The position numbers and the translations under genes were made by a program. A stretch of DNA of 64,000 bases from Gammaproteobacteria bacterium (GTDB lineage Bacteria > Pseudomonadota > Gammaproteobacteria > Steroidobacterales > Steroidobacteraceae), in assembly GCA_947469285.1 (NCBI GenBank), contig CANIOW010000014.1, positions 1-64,000 of the forward strand, written 5' to 3'. The notes below the pieces were generated by a model. It did no database searches. It worked only from the letters and a program-made list of their open reading frames with translations, and was not told where the DNA came from. This document shows positions 53,204 through 62,717 of this stretch, piece after piece. How positions within the stretch are numbered: position 1 is the first letter of the stretch; each line of letters begins with the position of its first letter.

Positions 53204-54460
53204 TCACAGGAACTGCGACTTGTGATAATTGATGTCGATACCCGCATCCCGCACGGACTTTGCGATGTCCTTCCAGCGCGAGTTCGGCCGCAGCAAATTG
53301 CCGATGACCCTGAAAGGGAAGCACATCATCAATCGCGTGAGCTCTGGGTTTTCAGACATCGCCCGAATTCTCGCGCAATCCGCCTTGCGAATTTCGGGGT
53401 CAGATTGCTCGATCATGCGCTTGTTCGAGGATGCAGCCGGAGACGAGATATCCAGGTAGACCCGTCGGCGTTCGTCCGAGTACCGATCGAGAATAGAGTC
53501 GTCCACTTCGCCGCGAAGGACTGCCGCCAGAATGTCGGCGAGGACCAATCCGTCCCAGAGGCCGGTGGTGAATCCCAATCCCCCCATCGGATTGGTGCAA
53601 TGGGCAGAATCGCCCGCGAGCAGGACTCGCCCATCCCGCATCCGCGACGCGCAACGCTGATGAATGGTATAGGGCTGCGCGGCAGCCACGTCATACTTCA
53701 CGCCAGCGGGAATGTGAAATGCGAAACGCTCAGGAAGCCGTTCCATGAACGTCTCCTCGGGCAGGGAACCATCCTCCTGGTAGGTCAAGCGCCATAAGCC
53801 GTTCTTGTCGATGACGCAGATCATGGCCGCGTAGACCGGGTCGCAAATGAAACCAGCCGGATCGAAGCCTAATTTTTCGAAATCGCAGTAGACATTGGTT
53901 GCAACGAACCGATTCGGCCACGTGAAGCCTTCATAGTCGATGTTCAACGATTTTCGAACGGTACTTCGTGCGCCATCGCAGGCGATGACCCATTTGGATT
54001 GGAATGACCGGGGTCCTTCAGGCGTTTCAACGACACTGACAACGTTGTCTGCATGTTGCTCAAAAGAGGTGAGTTGATGGTTGAACAGGACCTCCACGCC
54101 GCGACGTTGCGCATGCTCACATGCAATCCGACCGGCGATGTGTTGCCCTGCATGCAGCTGATAGTCATAGGTCACACCCCGGAGCACCTTGAAGGACAGT
54201 TGGGCATGAAAGTTGTATTCAGGCACCCGGTGTCCCACCGTCTGGACACGCGCGGATTCTTTATCAAGGTCCGTCAGAATGCCCATCTTTTCAAATGCCG
54301 TCATCGTGACCGGGAAGTAGACCGGGGCGCGAGGCGCATCGACGATGGTAGGTCCTCGCTCGATGACCGTCACCTTGACGCCCTCCTGAGCCAACGCAAG
54401 CGCCGTGAACAAGCCAGTCGGCCCGGCACCAACGATCAAGACATCTCCCGCATCGATCAT
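53204..54460 (-). CDS. FAD-dependent monooxygenase (class A, PHBH-fold type)
   Basis: 418 residues. Signatures: GAGPTGLFTALALAQEG (FAD ADP site, residues 10-26), the DG motif WVIACDGARSTVRK near residue 160, and the GD motif RVLLAGDSAHCTNPMGGLG near residue 290. Members add oxygen to phenols or, rarely, perform Baeyer-Villiger reactions, using NAD(P)H. It lacks the FxGxxxHxxxW motif of ordinary type I Baeyer-Villiger enzymes. In this island the step needed before hydroquinone cleavage is either oxygen insertion into a 4-hydroxyphenyl ketone or ipso-hydroxylation; this gene is the only oxygenase candidate seen for it. Divergent from the alpha/beta hydrolase gene. Confidence 0.87.
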   Translation of the reverse strand: MIDAGDVLIVGAGPTGLFTALALAQEGVKVTVIERGPTIVDAPRAPVYFPVTMTAFEKMGILTDLDKESARVQTVGHRVPEYNFHAQLSFKVLRGVTYDYQLHAGQHIAGRIACEHAQRRGVEVLFNHQLTSFEQHADNVVSVVETPEGPRSFQSKWVIACDGARSTVRKSLNIDYEGFTWPNRFVATNVYCDFEKLGFDPAGFICDPVYAAMICVIDKNGLWRLTYQEDGSLPEETFMERLPERFAFHIPAGVKYDVAAAQPYTIHQRCASRMRDGRVLLAGDSAHCTNPMGGLGFTTGLWDGLVLADILAAVLRGEVDDSILDRYSDERRRVYLDISSPAASSNKRMIEQSDPEIRKADCARIRAMSENPELTRLMMCFPFRVIGNLLRPNSRWKDIAKSVRDAGIDINYHKSQFL

Positions 54461-54891
54461 ACGTTTCTCCTACTGTGTAACGTTTTGTGCAAGGCCTGCG
54501 CCTCGCAACAGGTATTGTTTGATTGCATCACGCAATCCGACCGGTCCCGTCTTTTTGCGTTGAACATTTCGCTATTTGTGAGATGGTAAGTGGTCAAACA
54601 CGAACGATTGCTGATTTGATCTTAATCAATTCTCACGCATCACAACTCACTCCCGTAGATATCATACTCCGACATCGGACGCCAGAATGCGTCAGTTTTT
54701 CCCTGTAATTTGCTAGTATTTGCGACGCTGCTCGGCGTCGCGCATGCGCAGTCCACCAATGCCGATGAGCGAGTTCAAGGGTTCCTCTTCCGCCGTGACG
54801 AAGCACGTCGTGGAGTGGAACATGAAGACGTCGGACGCATTTTCGCCGACCGCTCCTAAGCGGCTGTCAAATGAAAAGGAACCGTCAAAAG
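54461..54891. other. 431-bp divergent intergenic region
   Basis: It separates the leftward monooxygenase from the rightward hydrolase and is the most AT-rich stretch nearby, so both promoters should be here. At 54722-54741 GCGACGC-TGCTCG-GCGTCGC forms a perfect 7-bp hairpin. TGTAACGTTTTG near 54476 shares the TAACGTT core of the 14-bp palindromes but is not symmetric. No credible gene seen. Confidence 0.4.
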
Positions 54892-55977
54892 ATGAAAGTT
54901 TCACTAGCACCTCACGACCTTTGGGCGGCGCGCCACGGGCGCGCGCTGCATCTTGCTGCGCAGGGATATTTTTGGGTCGGGGGTGAGACCATCGATACTC
55001 CGGGCGGCCGCGCACTTCGCGGGCAGACCTACGTCGAGTACTGGATTCCCGAGGACTTGCGCCACCCCTGGCCGATCGTGATGATCCACGGCGGTGGCGG
55101 TCAAGGGCTCGACTACCTTGGCACCGCGGACGGCCGCGAAGGGTGGGTCCACTGGTTCGTACGCCAGGGTTATGCCGTCTATGTGCTCGACCGTCCATGT
55201 CATGGCCGCTCGCCCTTCGATCCGGATCTGCAGGGTGCAATGCTGCCGTCCCCTCCCACAATCTTTCTGGAAAGGCTGTTCTCCCGCTCGTCCACGTTCG
55301 AGGACAATTGGCCGCAAGCCCGGTTGCACAATCAATGGCCAGGTTCCGGAACGTTTGACGACCCGGCGTTCCAGCGCTTCCTGTCTAGTGGCGGGCCTAT
55401 CCCCGCGAGCATGGAGCGCCACCAGTTGGATGCGCAACGCGGCGGTGTGGAACTGCTCGATCAAATTGGTCCTTCCATCCTGATGACGCATTCGGCAGGG
55501 GGGCCAATCGGCTGGCTTCTCTTGGACGCCCGACCGGCGCTCGTAAAAGGGATCATTGCGGTGGAGCCGATGGGGCCGCCGTTCGCGGAGATGCCGGATG
55601 GCAAGCTCAGTTGGGGTATTACGGCTGCTAGGATCACCTACGCACCGCCGATTGCTTGTGGTGCCGATTTTGAGCTGGTGGAGCGGCCTCCCGTTCGGCC
55701 AGATACCGTAGCGTGCAAGATTCAGAAGGAGCCTGCGCGTCAGCTGCCTAATTTCGTGAATGTGCCAATCGTGGTCGTCACCGCAGAAGCATCCTGGATG
55801 GCGGCCGACAACCACGGAATCGTCGATTTTCTTGCGCAGGCGGGAGCCTCGGTCAAGCATTTGCGCCTGGAGGATCGAGGCATTCACGGTAACGGGCACG
55901 CAATGATGCTCGAATCCAACAGCAATGAGATCGCAAAAGTCATCGCGGATTGGATCGAGGAACAGCAATTGTCCTGA
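54892..55977 (+). CDS. Alpha/beta-fold hydrolase (esterase-like)
   Basis: 361 residues. The oxyanion region is MIHGGGGQG (residues 64-72), the nucleophile Ser201 is in THSAGG in place of GxSxG, and a late His lies in RGIHGNGHAMMLE. No signal peptide. In a 4-alkylphenol route it would hydrolyse the aryl ester (for example 4-hydroxyphenyl acetate) to hydroquinone; that role is inferred from context only. ATG 54892 follows AAAAGGA by 11 nt; ATG 54871 is an alternative. Confidence 0.82.
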   Translation: MKVSLAPHDLWAARHGRALHLAAQGYFWVGGETIDTPGGRALRGQTYVEYWIPEDLRHPWPIVMIHGGGGQGLDYLGTADGREGWVHWFVRQGYAVYVLDRPCHGRSPFDPDLQGAMLPSPPTIFLERLFSRSSTFEDNWPQARLHNQWPGSGTFDDPAFQRFLSSGGPIPASMERHQLDAQRGGVELLDQIGPSILMTHSAGGPIGWLLLDARPALVKGIIAVEPMGPPFAEMPDGKLSWGITAARITYAPPIACGADFELVERPPVRPDTVACKIQKEPARQLPNFVNVPIVVVTAEASWMAADNHGIVDFLAQAGASVKHLRLEDRGIHGNGHAMMLESNSNEIAKVIADWIEEQQLS

Positions 55978-56125
55978 TGCTCACGGCCAGCGGCTCCGCA
56001 GGCCCAACGAACGGTAATGCAGTCAGCTCCCCGAGTCACTTGATGATTCCTCCAGGTGAAACAGGCTCCAGTAGTACTTGATGCTCCGAATGTCGTTGCC
56101 GCTTGCAAGAGGCGTGGCGGCAAAA

Positions 56126-56527
56126 TCAGCCGGTTATTTCGATTTCTCCGTCCCGCAGAGTGACCGGAATCCGATCCAGCGCCTTTCCGACGCATGCGCC
56201 CGAGAAGCACATGCCGTCCTCGATCCGGAACAGGGCGAAATGCCGGCGGCACATGAGTGCATCGCCGTCCGGGGAAAGGAATTTATCGTCCTCGATATTG
56301 AGAGGCGAAGAGTAGTGCGGGCAAAGGTTCAGGTAGCCGTTGATGCGGCCTTCGCAATACACGACGAACATGCGGAAGGCAGAGGGCCCCACGCCGAACA
56401 CAAATTCCTTGGTGCCTTCCGGGCCAAGCGCCGAGACGGGCCCCAGCCGCGTGCCCGGCAAGGGTGCGCGGGGTCGCGTTCTCCAATAGGAAAAGTCCTG
56501 GCCGGTTTGCGCGTGGGGGTCGGCCAT
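56126..56527 (-). CDS. Rieske [2Fe-2S] protein
   Basis: 133 residues with one Rieske site: Cys69-Pro-His71 (LCPHYSSPLN) and Cys93-x-x-His96 (CRRHFALF). Length and lack of other domains make it a ferredoxin-like electron carrier and not a ring-hydroxylating oxygenase. Last gene of the leftward hydroquinone operon, 10 nt after the aldehyde dehydrogenase. By analogy with ferredoxins that re-reduce iron in extradiol dioxygenases, it may reactivate the hydroquinone dioxygenase; this is inferred. Confidence 0.82.
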   Translation of the reverse strand: MADPHAQTGQDFSYWRTRPRAPLPGTRLGPVSALGPEGTKEFVFGVGPSAFRMFVVYCEGRINGYLNLCPHYSSPLNIEDDKFLSPDGDALMCRRHFALFRIEDGMCFSGACVGKALDRIPVTLRDGEIEITG

Positions 56528-56537
56528 TCGAACAATG

Positions 56538-58043
56538 TCAGCGCTTGTAGAAGGGCGGAAGCTTGGCATCGACATTGACCCAGACCGACTTTGGCTGGGT
56601 ATATTCGCGCATCGCTTCGAAGCCCATCTCACGACCGTAACCGGACATGCCCACGCCGCCAAACGGCGAGCCGGGGTGAACGCGCTTGTAGCAGTTGATC
56701 CACACCATTCCAGCATGGATGTTCTTTGCGAAGCGGTGTGCACGGGTTATGTCCTGTGTCCACAACCCTGCGCCGAGGCCATAGTCCGTGCCATTCGCGA
56801 TCTCGAGCGCTTCCTCGTCTGTCTTGAAGGTCAGTACGGTCACGAAGGGGCCGAACACCTCCTCGCGCGCCACGCGATCGGTCGACTTGGCACGTACGAT
56901 CGTCGGTTCGATGAAGTAGCCGTTTGCCAGATCCTTACGGCCTGGATGCTTGCCGCCGGTCAGAATTGAACCGCCCTGTTGGATGGTGACATCGACAAAT
57001 GCCAGCACGCGCTCTTGGTGAACCTTGGAGGTCAGCGGGCCCATTTCGGTCTCGGGATCGAGGGGGTCTCCGAGGCGGATTGACTTTGCCAACGCGACGA
57101 ACCGCTCAAGAAATTCGTCGGCGATATCCTCATGAATGATGATCCGCGAACCTGCGATACACGCTTGGCCCTGATTGTGGAAGATTGCAAAGGCCGAGCC
57201 GCCGACCGCCGCTGGCAGGTTCGCGTCTGGGAAAATGATATTGGGGCCTTTCCCACCCAGTTCCAGCTGTACCTTCTTGAGGTTTCCGGCGGACATTTCG
57301 ACGATACGGCGGCCGGTTGCGGTCGATCCCGTAAAGGAGATCTTGCCGATACCGGGGTGCTCCGCAATGCGGGTACCAGCGGTGTTGCCATAGCCGGTGA
57401 CGATATTGACCACACCGTCGGGAAAGCCCACTTCCTGGATCAATTCGCCGATGCGCAGCGTAGACAGCGGTGTAATCTCCGACGGTTTGATAACCACGGT
57501 GTTGCCCGCCGCCAAGGCGGGTCCCATCTTCCAGCTGGTGAACATCAGCGGGAAATTCCAAGGAACGATGGCACCCACCACGCCAATCGGTTCGCGCTGA
57601 ACATAGTTCAGGAAGCCGGCATCGACCGGTATGACCGAGCCTTCCAATTTATCGGCCATGCCGCCGAAATAACGGAAACAGAGCACCGTTCGAGGCACAT
57701 CGAGACCGAGGCAATCGCGGATCGGGTGGCCTGTATCGGTCGCCTCTAGCCTTGCCAGTGCCTGCGTTTCCGCCTCGATCCGGTCGGCAAGCTTGAGCAG
57801 CAACCGTCCGCGTTCGTGCGCGGGCAGTGCTGTCCAAACAGGCGCTGCGCGGGTCGCAGCCTCGACGGCGAGGTCGACATCGGCGGCTTGCGCTGCGGCG
57901 ATGTCGCAAATTTTCGCGCCAGTATAGGGATTGGTTACGGGGATGGTTTCTCCCGAAACGCTGTCGACCCACCGACCTCCAATCAGCAACCTGGTTTGGT
58001 AAGCGGCCTTCGCCGGGCTGTTCTCGCGATCGGTAGTCGACAT
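56538..58043 (-). CDS. Aldehyde dehydrogenase, probable 4-hydroxymuconic semialdehyde dehydrogenase
   Basis: 501 residues with Asn163 (PWNFP), Lys186 (VIKPSE), Glu261 (LELGGK) and the nucleophile Cys295 (NQGQACIAGSR). It sits directly downstream of the hydroquinone dioxygenase genes, 24 nt away, where relatives oxidise the ring-cleavage product 4-hydroxymuconic semialdehyde to maleylacetate with NAD. Start ATG at 58043; an ATG-free extension to 58067 is possible. Confidence 0.9.
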   Translation of the reverse strand: MSTTDRENSPAKAAYQTRLLIGGRWVDSVSGETIPVTNPYTGAKICDIAAAQAADVDLAVEAATRAAPVWTALPAHERGRLLLKLADRIEAETQALARLEATDTGHPIRDCLGLDVPRTVLCFRYFGGMADKLEGSVIPVDAGFLNYVQREPIGVVGAIVPWNFPLMFTSWKMGPALAAGNTVVIKPSEITPLSTLRIGELIQEVGFPDGVVNIVTGYGNTAGTRIAEHPGIGKISFTGSTATGRRIVEMSAGNLKKVQLELGGKGPNIIFPDANLPAAVGGSAFAIFHNQGQACIAGSRIIIHEDIADEFLERFVALAKSIRLGDPLDPETEMGPLTSKVHQERVLAFVDVTIQQGGSILTGGKHPGRKDLANGYFIEPTIVRAKSTDRVAREEVFGPFVTVLTFKTDEEALEIANGTDYGLGAGLWTQDITRAHRFAKNIHAGMVWINCYKRVHPGSPFGGVGMSGYGREMGFEAMREYTQPKSVWVNVDAKLPPFYKR

Positions 58044-58067
58044 AGCTTCAGGTCCAATCCTTCTCAA

Positions 58068-59087
58068 TCAGAAAATTACAGGAACCACCGGCGCCTTGCC
58101 GCTCGCAATCAGGTTCACGATCTTGGGAGATCCGTTTTCCCAGACCAGCAACATCGAACGCTTCGTGGAGTATCCAGTATGGCGAATGTCGGCGGGCATG
58201 CATGCGATATCGCCAGCCTTCATCCGCACACGCGCACGTGGCCGTCCTGTGACCCTATCCTTTACGTCCCAGTCGATCTCGTCGGAGAACTGCAAGAACC
58301 ACTCCGCACGGTCATTGCCATGGTCGATCGGCAGGATGTACTCCTCGCTGGTCGGGCAGAACAGGCTTTCCCCGACCACCGAACACACGCTGGGGTTCCA
58401 GGTCACATCCGAGCGAGAGAGGTATGCGAAGAGATTGAATGCGCTGACTTCGTTTTCGAATCCGGGTTCGGGCTCGACGGTCGGCAGATCCTGCGGCACG
58501 TCCGCAAAGTGGCGGTTGATCGGGAAACCGTTGGCATCGGTTCTGACTGGAGTGTCGCCCGGCAGCCCCACCATGCGCTTTGCCGTGACGCGTTGACGAC
58601 CGATCGCATTGGGGTTTGCGCCGTTCTTGGAGCCCCACGCCAGACCAGTTTCGGTAGGGGCGGCGAAAGGATCGAACCCATCATTGGTCCAGTCAGCCAG
58701 CATCTTCTTGAAGATGTCCATCAGTGCGGCGGAATCGAACAGTTCCTCGTGATTGCGGCCTGCTTCGGTGTAGGCATCGTTGAACGCGCCGGCGAACAGG
58801 GTGACGGAACCGTAGTGATTGACGGTGCCCACCACATGGTCGAAGTTCACCGTACCGTAGAAGAACCCCCACGCCACGTCACGCATCAGCGCCCGCAGGA
58901 AAGCGTCAATCGACATGACATGGTTGCCGGTGGGAAAACTGATGTGTGCAAAATATCCGTCACGACGAAAACCGAAGCCACCGGCGCGAAAGGCGCGATA
59001 GCCGGTTGAGTTGTCGAGATTCAGCACCGCGGTATCCTTGCTTGCACCGGCGCGTGAGATCGTTGGAGTGTCGTTGGTCATTGCCAT
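58068..59087 (-). CDS. hqdB: Hydroquinone 1,2-dioxygenase large subunit
   Basis: 339 residues, the size of the HqdB/HapD/PnpC2 large subunit of two-component hydroquinone dioxygenases. The N-terminal STGYRAFRAGGFGFRRDGYF and FDHVVGTVNHYG regions and a C-terminal cupin (EEYILPIDHGNDRAEWFLQF, then GDIACMPADIRHTGYS) with likely Fe(II) ligands support this. It cleaves hydroquinone to 4-hydroxymuconic semialdehyde. The small subunit gene precedes it by 24 nt. Automatic naming as homogentisate dioxygenase-like is possible because of the cupin; the two-subunit context favours hydroquinone. Confidence 0.82.
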   Translation of the reverse strand: MAMTNDTPTISRAGASKDTAVLNLDNSTGYRAFRAGGFGFRRDGYFAHISFPTGNHVMSIDAFLRALMRDVAWGFFYGTVNFDHVVGTVNHYGSVTLFAGAFNDAYTEAGRNHEELFDSAALMDIFKKMLADWTNDGFDPFAAPTETGLAWGSKNGANPNAIGRQRVTAKRMVGLPGDTPVRTDANGFPINRHFADVPQDLPTVEPEPGFENEVSAFNLFAYLSRSDVTWNPSVCSVVGESLFCPTSEEYILPIDHGNDRAEWFLQFSDEIDWDVKDRVTGRPRARVRMKAGDIACMPADIRHTGYSTKRSMLLVWENGSPKIVNLIASGKAPVVPVIF

Positions 59088-59111
59088 GGTTTGTCTCCTG
59101 GAATTCTTTGA

Positions 59112-59615
59112 TCAAGCTTTGGTCTGACAAATGGTTGCCCACTTTTCGACCGTTTCGGGGCCGAGAATCGTCTGCATGATCGCGGCGGCCGGCTTGGCAG
59201 CGCGCAGACGATAGGCGCTGCCGACCGGCAGCAGGGCCATGTGACCGCGACGGAGGGTGATCTTTCCCATCTTGCGGCCTTTGGGGTCGCCCGGCAGACG
59301 GTGGGCGCCCTGGCTGTCCGGAGCGACGACCGAATCGGGGTTGTCCAGCTTGACGAGATGTACTTCGATTTCTCCGTCCATCGCTACCACGAATTCATCG
59401 TGTGCCGCTGAGTACCAAGGAGACTCGCCCTCGGCACGAAACGCTTCGATCACATATTCAAAGTTCTTGCCAACGGCTACCCGCTCGTACGGGGCCGACG
59501 TGTCGGCGACTTCGAAGACGTTCGAAAATACATAGTTACGCGGATTATCATTAATGATCGTGACGCGGCCTTTCTCGTATGCGTTCAACGACCCGAACTT
59601 GGTTGTGGCCGTCAT
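59112..59615 (-). CDS. hqdA: Hydroquinone 1,2-dioxygenase small subunit
   Basis: 167 residues, matching the 160-170 residue HqdA/HapC subunit. A cupin-like fold is suggested by SPWYSAAHDEFVVAMDGEIEVHLV and KITLRRGHMALLPVGSAYRL. First gene of the operon hqdA-hqdB-aldehyde dehydrogenase-Rieske; its promoter should be in the 127 bp before it. Confidence 0.82.
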   Translation of the reverse strand: MTATTKFGSLNAYEKGRVTIINDNPRNYVFSNVFEVADTSAPYERVAVGKNFEYVIEAFRAEGESPWYSAAHDEFVVAMDGEIEVHLVKLDNPDSVVAPDSQGAHRLPGDPKGRKMGKITLRRGHMALLPVGSAYRLRAAKPAAAIMQTILGPETVEKWATICQTKA

Positions 59616-59742
59616 CAGGCTCTCCTTTTCAAAGCTTGGATTCGACCGATCTTAACCTGTTGATTCTCAACCCCGTGGCACCAAGAATCCTGCTCAAACC
59701 AATCGAGTTCCTGCCCGATGTAAGCGTGCTCACGAACCTGCG

Positions 59743-60666
59743 TCAGCTCTGGACATTGCGCCGGTACGCACCCGGAGTCGTTCCGGTGAGTTTGCGGAAG
59801 GCGTGAGTCAGATGTTCCTGGTGCGCAAACCCACAGCGAAACGCGATTTCGGCAATTGGCAAGGACGATCGCAGCAGACGTTTCGCGCCCTCGATCCGGG
59901 CATTGAGCAGATATTGGTGAGGTGATTTCCCAGTCGAGCGCTTGAACTGGCGCGAAAAGTGGATCGGGCTCAATGCCGCGACACCCGAAAGCATTGAAAG
60001 ACTGAGATTTGCCTCGAGGTTCTCCTCGATGTACGCCTTGACTTGGCGCAGCTTGACGTCAGGCAATCCGTGGGCAGGGGCCTCTGCGAGAAGCCGCGCC
60101 GAGGAGTATTTCCGAATCAATTGAATCGCCAGCGTCCGCGCAACCGAGTCGGCGGCCCAGTTGGAATAGACGTGTTCGCGCATGAACTGGCACGCGGTGT
60201 GGGCCGCCTGTTCGATCAGGCCATCCTGCACGCCAATCTGCGCAAGGATTTCGACGCCTGCGTGATCGCCGCGGCACAATTCGCTCGCCGCCTCCACGAT
60301 GAGCTCGGACCGCACATAGAGATGAATCGTAGAGAGCGACCCTCGGAGCTCGACCGAAAAGTCTTGACCCGCAGGCAAGATGAACAGCCCACCGATCGGG
60401 ACAACTTTTTCGGTGCATTGTCCATGCATCTTTCGCGATACGGTTACCGGTCCATCACGGTGGAGGATGATCAGGTGGTCCTTGTTGGCATCGAAGCTAT
60501 CGGCATAAGGCCTTTCGCGTTGCATCGAGACATAGAGCGACGACCAACCCAGACCATCGCTGGAAGCCTCGATGTCATGCTCCTTGCGCCGGAGAATTCC
60601 ATGCGTTTGCTCAATCGTGAAAGTCGGCGGCTCAGCAAAGCTTTGCGATTCGACGGCTCGAGTCAT
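59743..60666 (-). CDS. AraC-family transcriptional regulator
   Basis: 307 residues with an N-terminal ligand-sensing region of the AraC-binding-like (AraC_binding_2) type and two C-terminal helix-turn-helix motifs (LSLSMLSGVAALSPIHFSRQFKRSTG and PIAEIAFRCGFAHQEHLTHAFRKLTG). Start at 60666, GAGG 7 nt upstream. It lies between the hydroquinone operon and the beta-ketoadipate genes and is the likely activator of one or both in response to the phenolic substrate. Confidence 0.9.
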   Translation of the reverse strand: MTRAVESQSFAEPPTFTIEQTHGILRRKEHDIEASSDGLGWSSLYVSMQRERPYADSFDANKDHLIILHRDGPVTVSRKMHGQCTEKVVPIGGLFILPAGQDFSVELRGSLSTIHLYVRSELIVEAASELCRGDHAGVEILAQIGVQDGLIEQAAHTACQFMREHVYSNWAADSVARTLAIQLIRKYSSARLLAEAPAHGLPDVKLRQVKAYIEENLEANLSLSMLSGVAALSPIHFSRQFKRSTGKSPHQYLLNARIEGAKRLLRSSLPIAEIAFRCGFAHQEHLTHAFRKLTGTTPGAYRRNVQS

Positions 60667-60840
60667 GGCAGCGCCTCTCTGTTCATGGGGAAGCGGGGCG
60701 GGAAAGCCGCATTGATGCCGGCTCCGCCGCGCTACGCTCCCCAAAGGGTGATTTGGCTGAGGTGACGTCACTCCATCCCCCGGTGACGACCATTCGCGGG
60801 CTCTTCCGAAATATACGCGCCTGCGATTCCCAATGTTGTC

Positions 60841-62046
60841 TCATATCCGTTCGACCGCAAGAGCGAGACCCATGCCCACTCCGACACATAAAGTGGCGAG
60901 GCCTCGGCGCCCGCCAGTCCTTTCCAATTGATGCACCAGCGTCATCGCGAGACGGGCGCCTGACATGCCGAGCGGGTGGCCCAGAGCGATTGAGCCGCCG
61001 TTGGCGTTGACGTGAGCTGCGTTGTCGGGGAGGCCGAAGGCGCGAATCACCGCAAGCGACTGACTTGCAAAGGCTTCGTTGAGTTCGATCGCATCGAAGT
61101 CATTGATGTCCAGCCGGAGGCGTCCAAGCAATTTGTGCGTCGCGGGTACAGGGCCGATCCCCATTACGCGAGGTTCGACGCCGGCCGACGCCATGCCGAG
61201 GACCCGCGCCCGAGGCGTCAGCCCATGGGTCTTTGCCGCCGCCTCGCTGGCGACGATCATTGCCGCCGCGCCATCATTGATTCCGGAGGCATTTCCAGCG
61301 GTCACCGTGCCATGTGGGCCAAACAGAGGTTTCAGTTTGGCAAGGGCGTCAAGCGAACTATCGGCGCGCGGATGCTCGTCGACCCTCACCTCCAAAGTCT
61401 CGCCCTTACGGCCCGGTGTAGCGACCGGAATGATCTCCTCCTCGAAGAAACCGCTTTTCTGGGCCGCAAGCGCGCGCTGTTGGCTGCGCAGCGCGAAAGC
61501 GTCTTGATCGGCGCGCGAAATCCCATGGTCCACTGCGACATTCTCAGCGGTCCGCGGCATCGTTTCCGTGCCATAGAGTGCGTCCATTGCGGAGTTGACG
61601 AAGCGCCAGCCCATGGTCGTGTCTTCGAGCTTCTGGCCCCGCTCGAACGCAGTAGTTGCCTTGCCCAATACAAAGGGCGCGCGGCTCATGCTTTCGACGC
61701 CACCCGTGATCACGATCGCCATCTCGCCCATGCCAATCGCGCGCGCGGCGGTGCCCACTGCCTCAAGGCCCGATGCGCACAGGCGGTTGATCGTCACGCC
61801 TGGAACGGACACCGGGAGATGCGCGAGGAGAAGACTCATGCGCGCAACATTGCGATTGTCCTCCCCCGATTGGTTGGCGCAGCCGAAGAATACTTCGTCT
61901 ACCTCGGCTGGATCGAGCTTGTGATTGCGAGAGAGCAGGGCGCGTATCGCAAGCGCACCGAGATCGTCGGCGCGCACGCCTGCCAACGCACCACCGTATC
62001 GGCCGATCGGTGTTCTTACGGCATCGCAGATAAATGCTTCCGTCAT
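60841..62046 (-). CDS. pcaF: Beta-ketoadipyl-CoA thiolase
   Basis: 401 residues. Catalytic Cys90 ([12 protein letters not shown]), His in [12 protein letters not shown] and Cys in [11 protein letters not shown]. The segment [22 protein letters not shown] is typical of PcaF/PaaJ thiolases. It splits beta-ketoadipyl-CoA to succinyl-CoA and acetyl-CoA. Its start overlaps the CoA-transferase beta gene by 4 nt, which supports this substrate over acetoacetyl-CoA. Confidence 0.9.
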   Translation of the reverse strand: MTEAFICDAVRTPIGRYGGALAGVRADDLGALAIRALLSRNHKLDPAEVDEVFFGCANQSGEDNRNVARMSLLLAHLPVSVPGVTINRLCASGLEAVGTAARAIGMGEMAIVITGGVESMSRAPFVLGKATTAFERGQKLEDTTMGWRFVNSAMDALYGTETMPRTAENVAVDHGISRADQDAFALRSQQRALAAQKSGFFEEEIIPVATPGRKGETLEVRVDEHPRADSSLDALAKLKPLFGPHGTVTAGNASGINDGAAAMIVASEAAAKTHGLTPRARVLGMASAGVEPRVMGIGPVPATHKLLGRLRLDINDFDAIELNEAFASQSLAVIRAFGLPDNAAHVNANGGSIALGHPLGMSGARLAMTLVHQLERTGGRRGLATLCVGVGMGLALAVERI

Positions 62047-62717
62047 TGCCGCGATTCCGCCTCGCCACGGAATTCAGACAGGGGTACGCCGGTCAGCTTT
62101 CGCAGATTATCGAGCGAGAGACCATCGACCATCTCAATGACGCTGGCGCCCGTGCTCCCGACTGAGAAGACCGCGAGATCGGTGTAAATGCGGGACACGC
62201 AAGAAAGACCGGTCAGTGGATAGGTGCAGGTTTCCACCAACTTGCTGTCACCCTGCTTGGTCAGCAATTCCATCATCACGAACGTCTGCTTGGCGCCGAC
62301 TGCAAGGTCCATCGCGCCCCCAACGGCCGGAATCGTTCCGGCTTCGCCGGTATGCCAGTTGGCCAGATCGCCACGTATCGAAACCTGAAACGCACCCAGT
62401 ACGCAGATGTCGATATGACCACCACGCATCATCGCGAAGCTGTCACCATGATGGAAATAGCTGCCACCCTGGCGAAGAGTGACCGCCTGCTTGCCGGCGT
62501 TTATCAGCTCCCAATCCTCTTCACCCGCTGGAGGTTGCGGACCCATTCCTAGCAGGCCATTTTCGCTCTGCAGGAAAATGTCGCGTTCTTGTGGCAGGAA
62601 ATTGGCGACCATGGTGGGCAGGCCTATACCCAGATTGACGTAGGCGCCTTCGGGTATGTCGCTCGCCACTCGAGCCGCCATCTGGTCACGATTGAAACGA
62701 TTTATCATCGGCTCCAC
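62043..62717 (-). CDS. pcaJ: 3-oxoadipate CoA-transferase subunit B
   Basis: 224 residues. The catalytic Glu52 lies in QSENGLLGMGP and the GGAMDLAVGAK block follows. Together with subunit A it moves CoA from succinyl-CoA to 3-oxoadipate. Start directly abuts the stop of the A subunit gene. Confidence 0.9.
   Translation of the reverse strand: MEPMINRFNRDQMAARVASDIPEGAYVNLGIGLPTMVANFLPQERDIFLQSENGLLGMGPQPPAGEEDWELINAGKQAVTLRQGGSYFHHGDSFAMMRGGHIDICVLGAFQVSIRGDLANWHTGEAGTIPAVGGAMDLAVGAKQTFVMMELLTKQGDSKLVETCTYPLTGLSCVSRIYTDLAVFSVGSTGASVIEMVDGLSLDNLRKLTGVPLSEFRGEAESRQ

Noticed and set aside
53204-54460. Type I Baeyer-Villiger monooxygenase
   Set aside because: There is one N-terminal GxGxxG with class-A DG and GD motifs, and no FxGxxxHxxxW signature or second Rossmann motif.
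54713-55261. A leftward gene opposite the alpha/beta hydrolase start
   Set aside because: Arg/Pro/Gly-rich product without domain features; it overlaps the hydrolase oxyanion and core strands on the other strand.
58068-59087. Homogentisate 1,2-dioxygenase
   Set aside because: Length (339 residues), two-subunit arrangement with the 167-residue partner, and the downstream semialdehyde dehydrogenase fit hydroquinone dioxygenase better.
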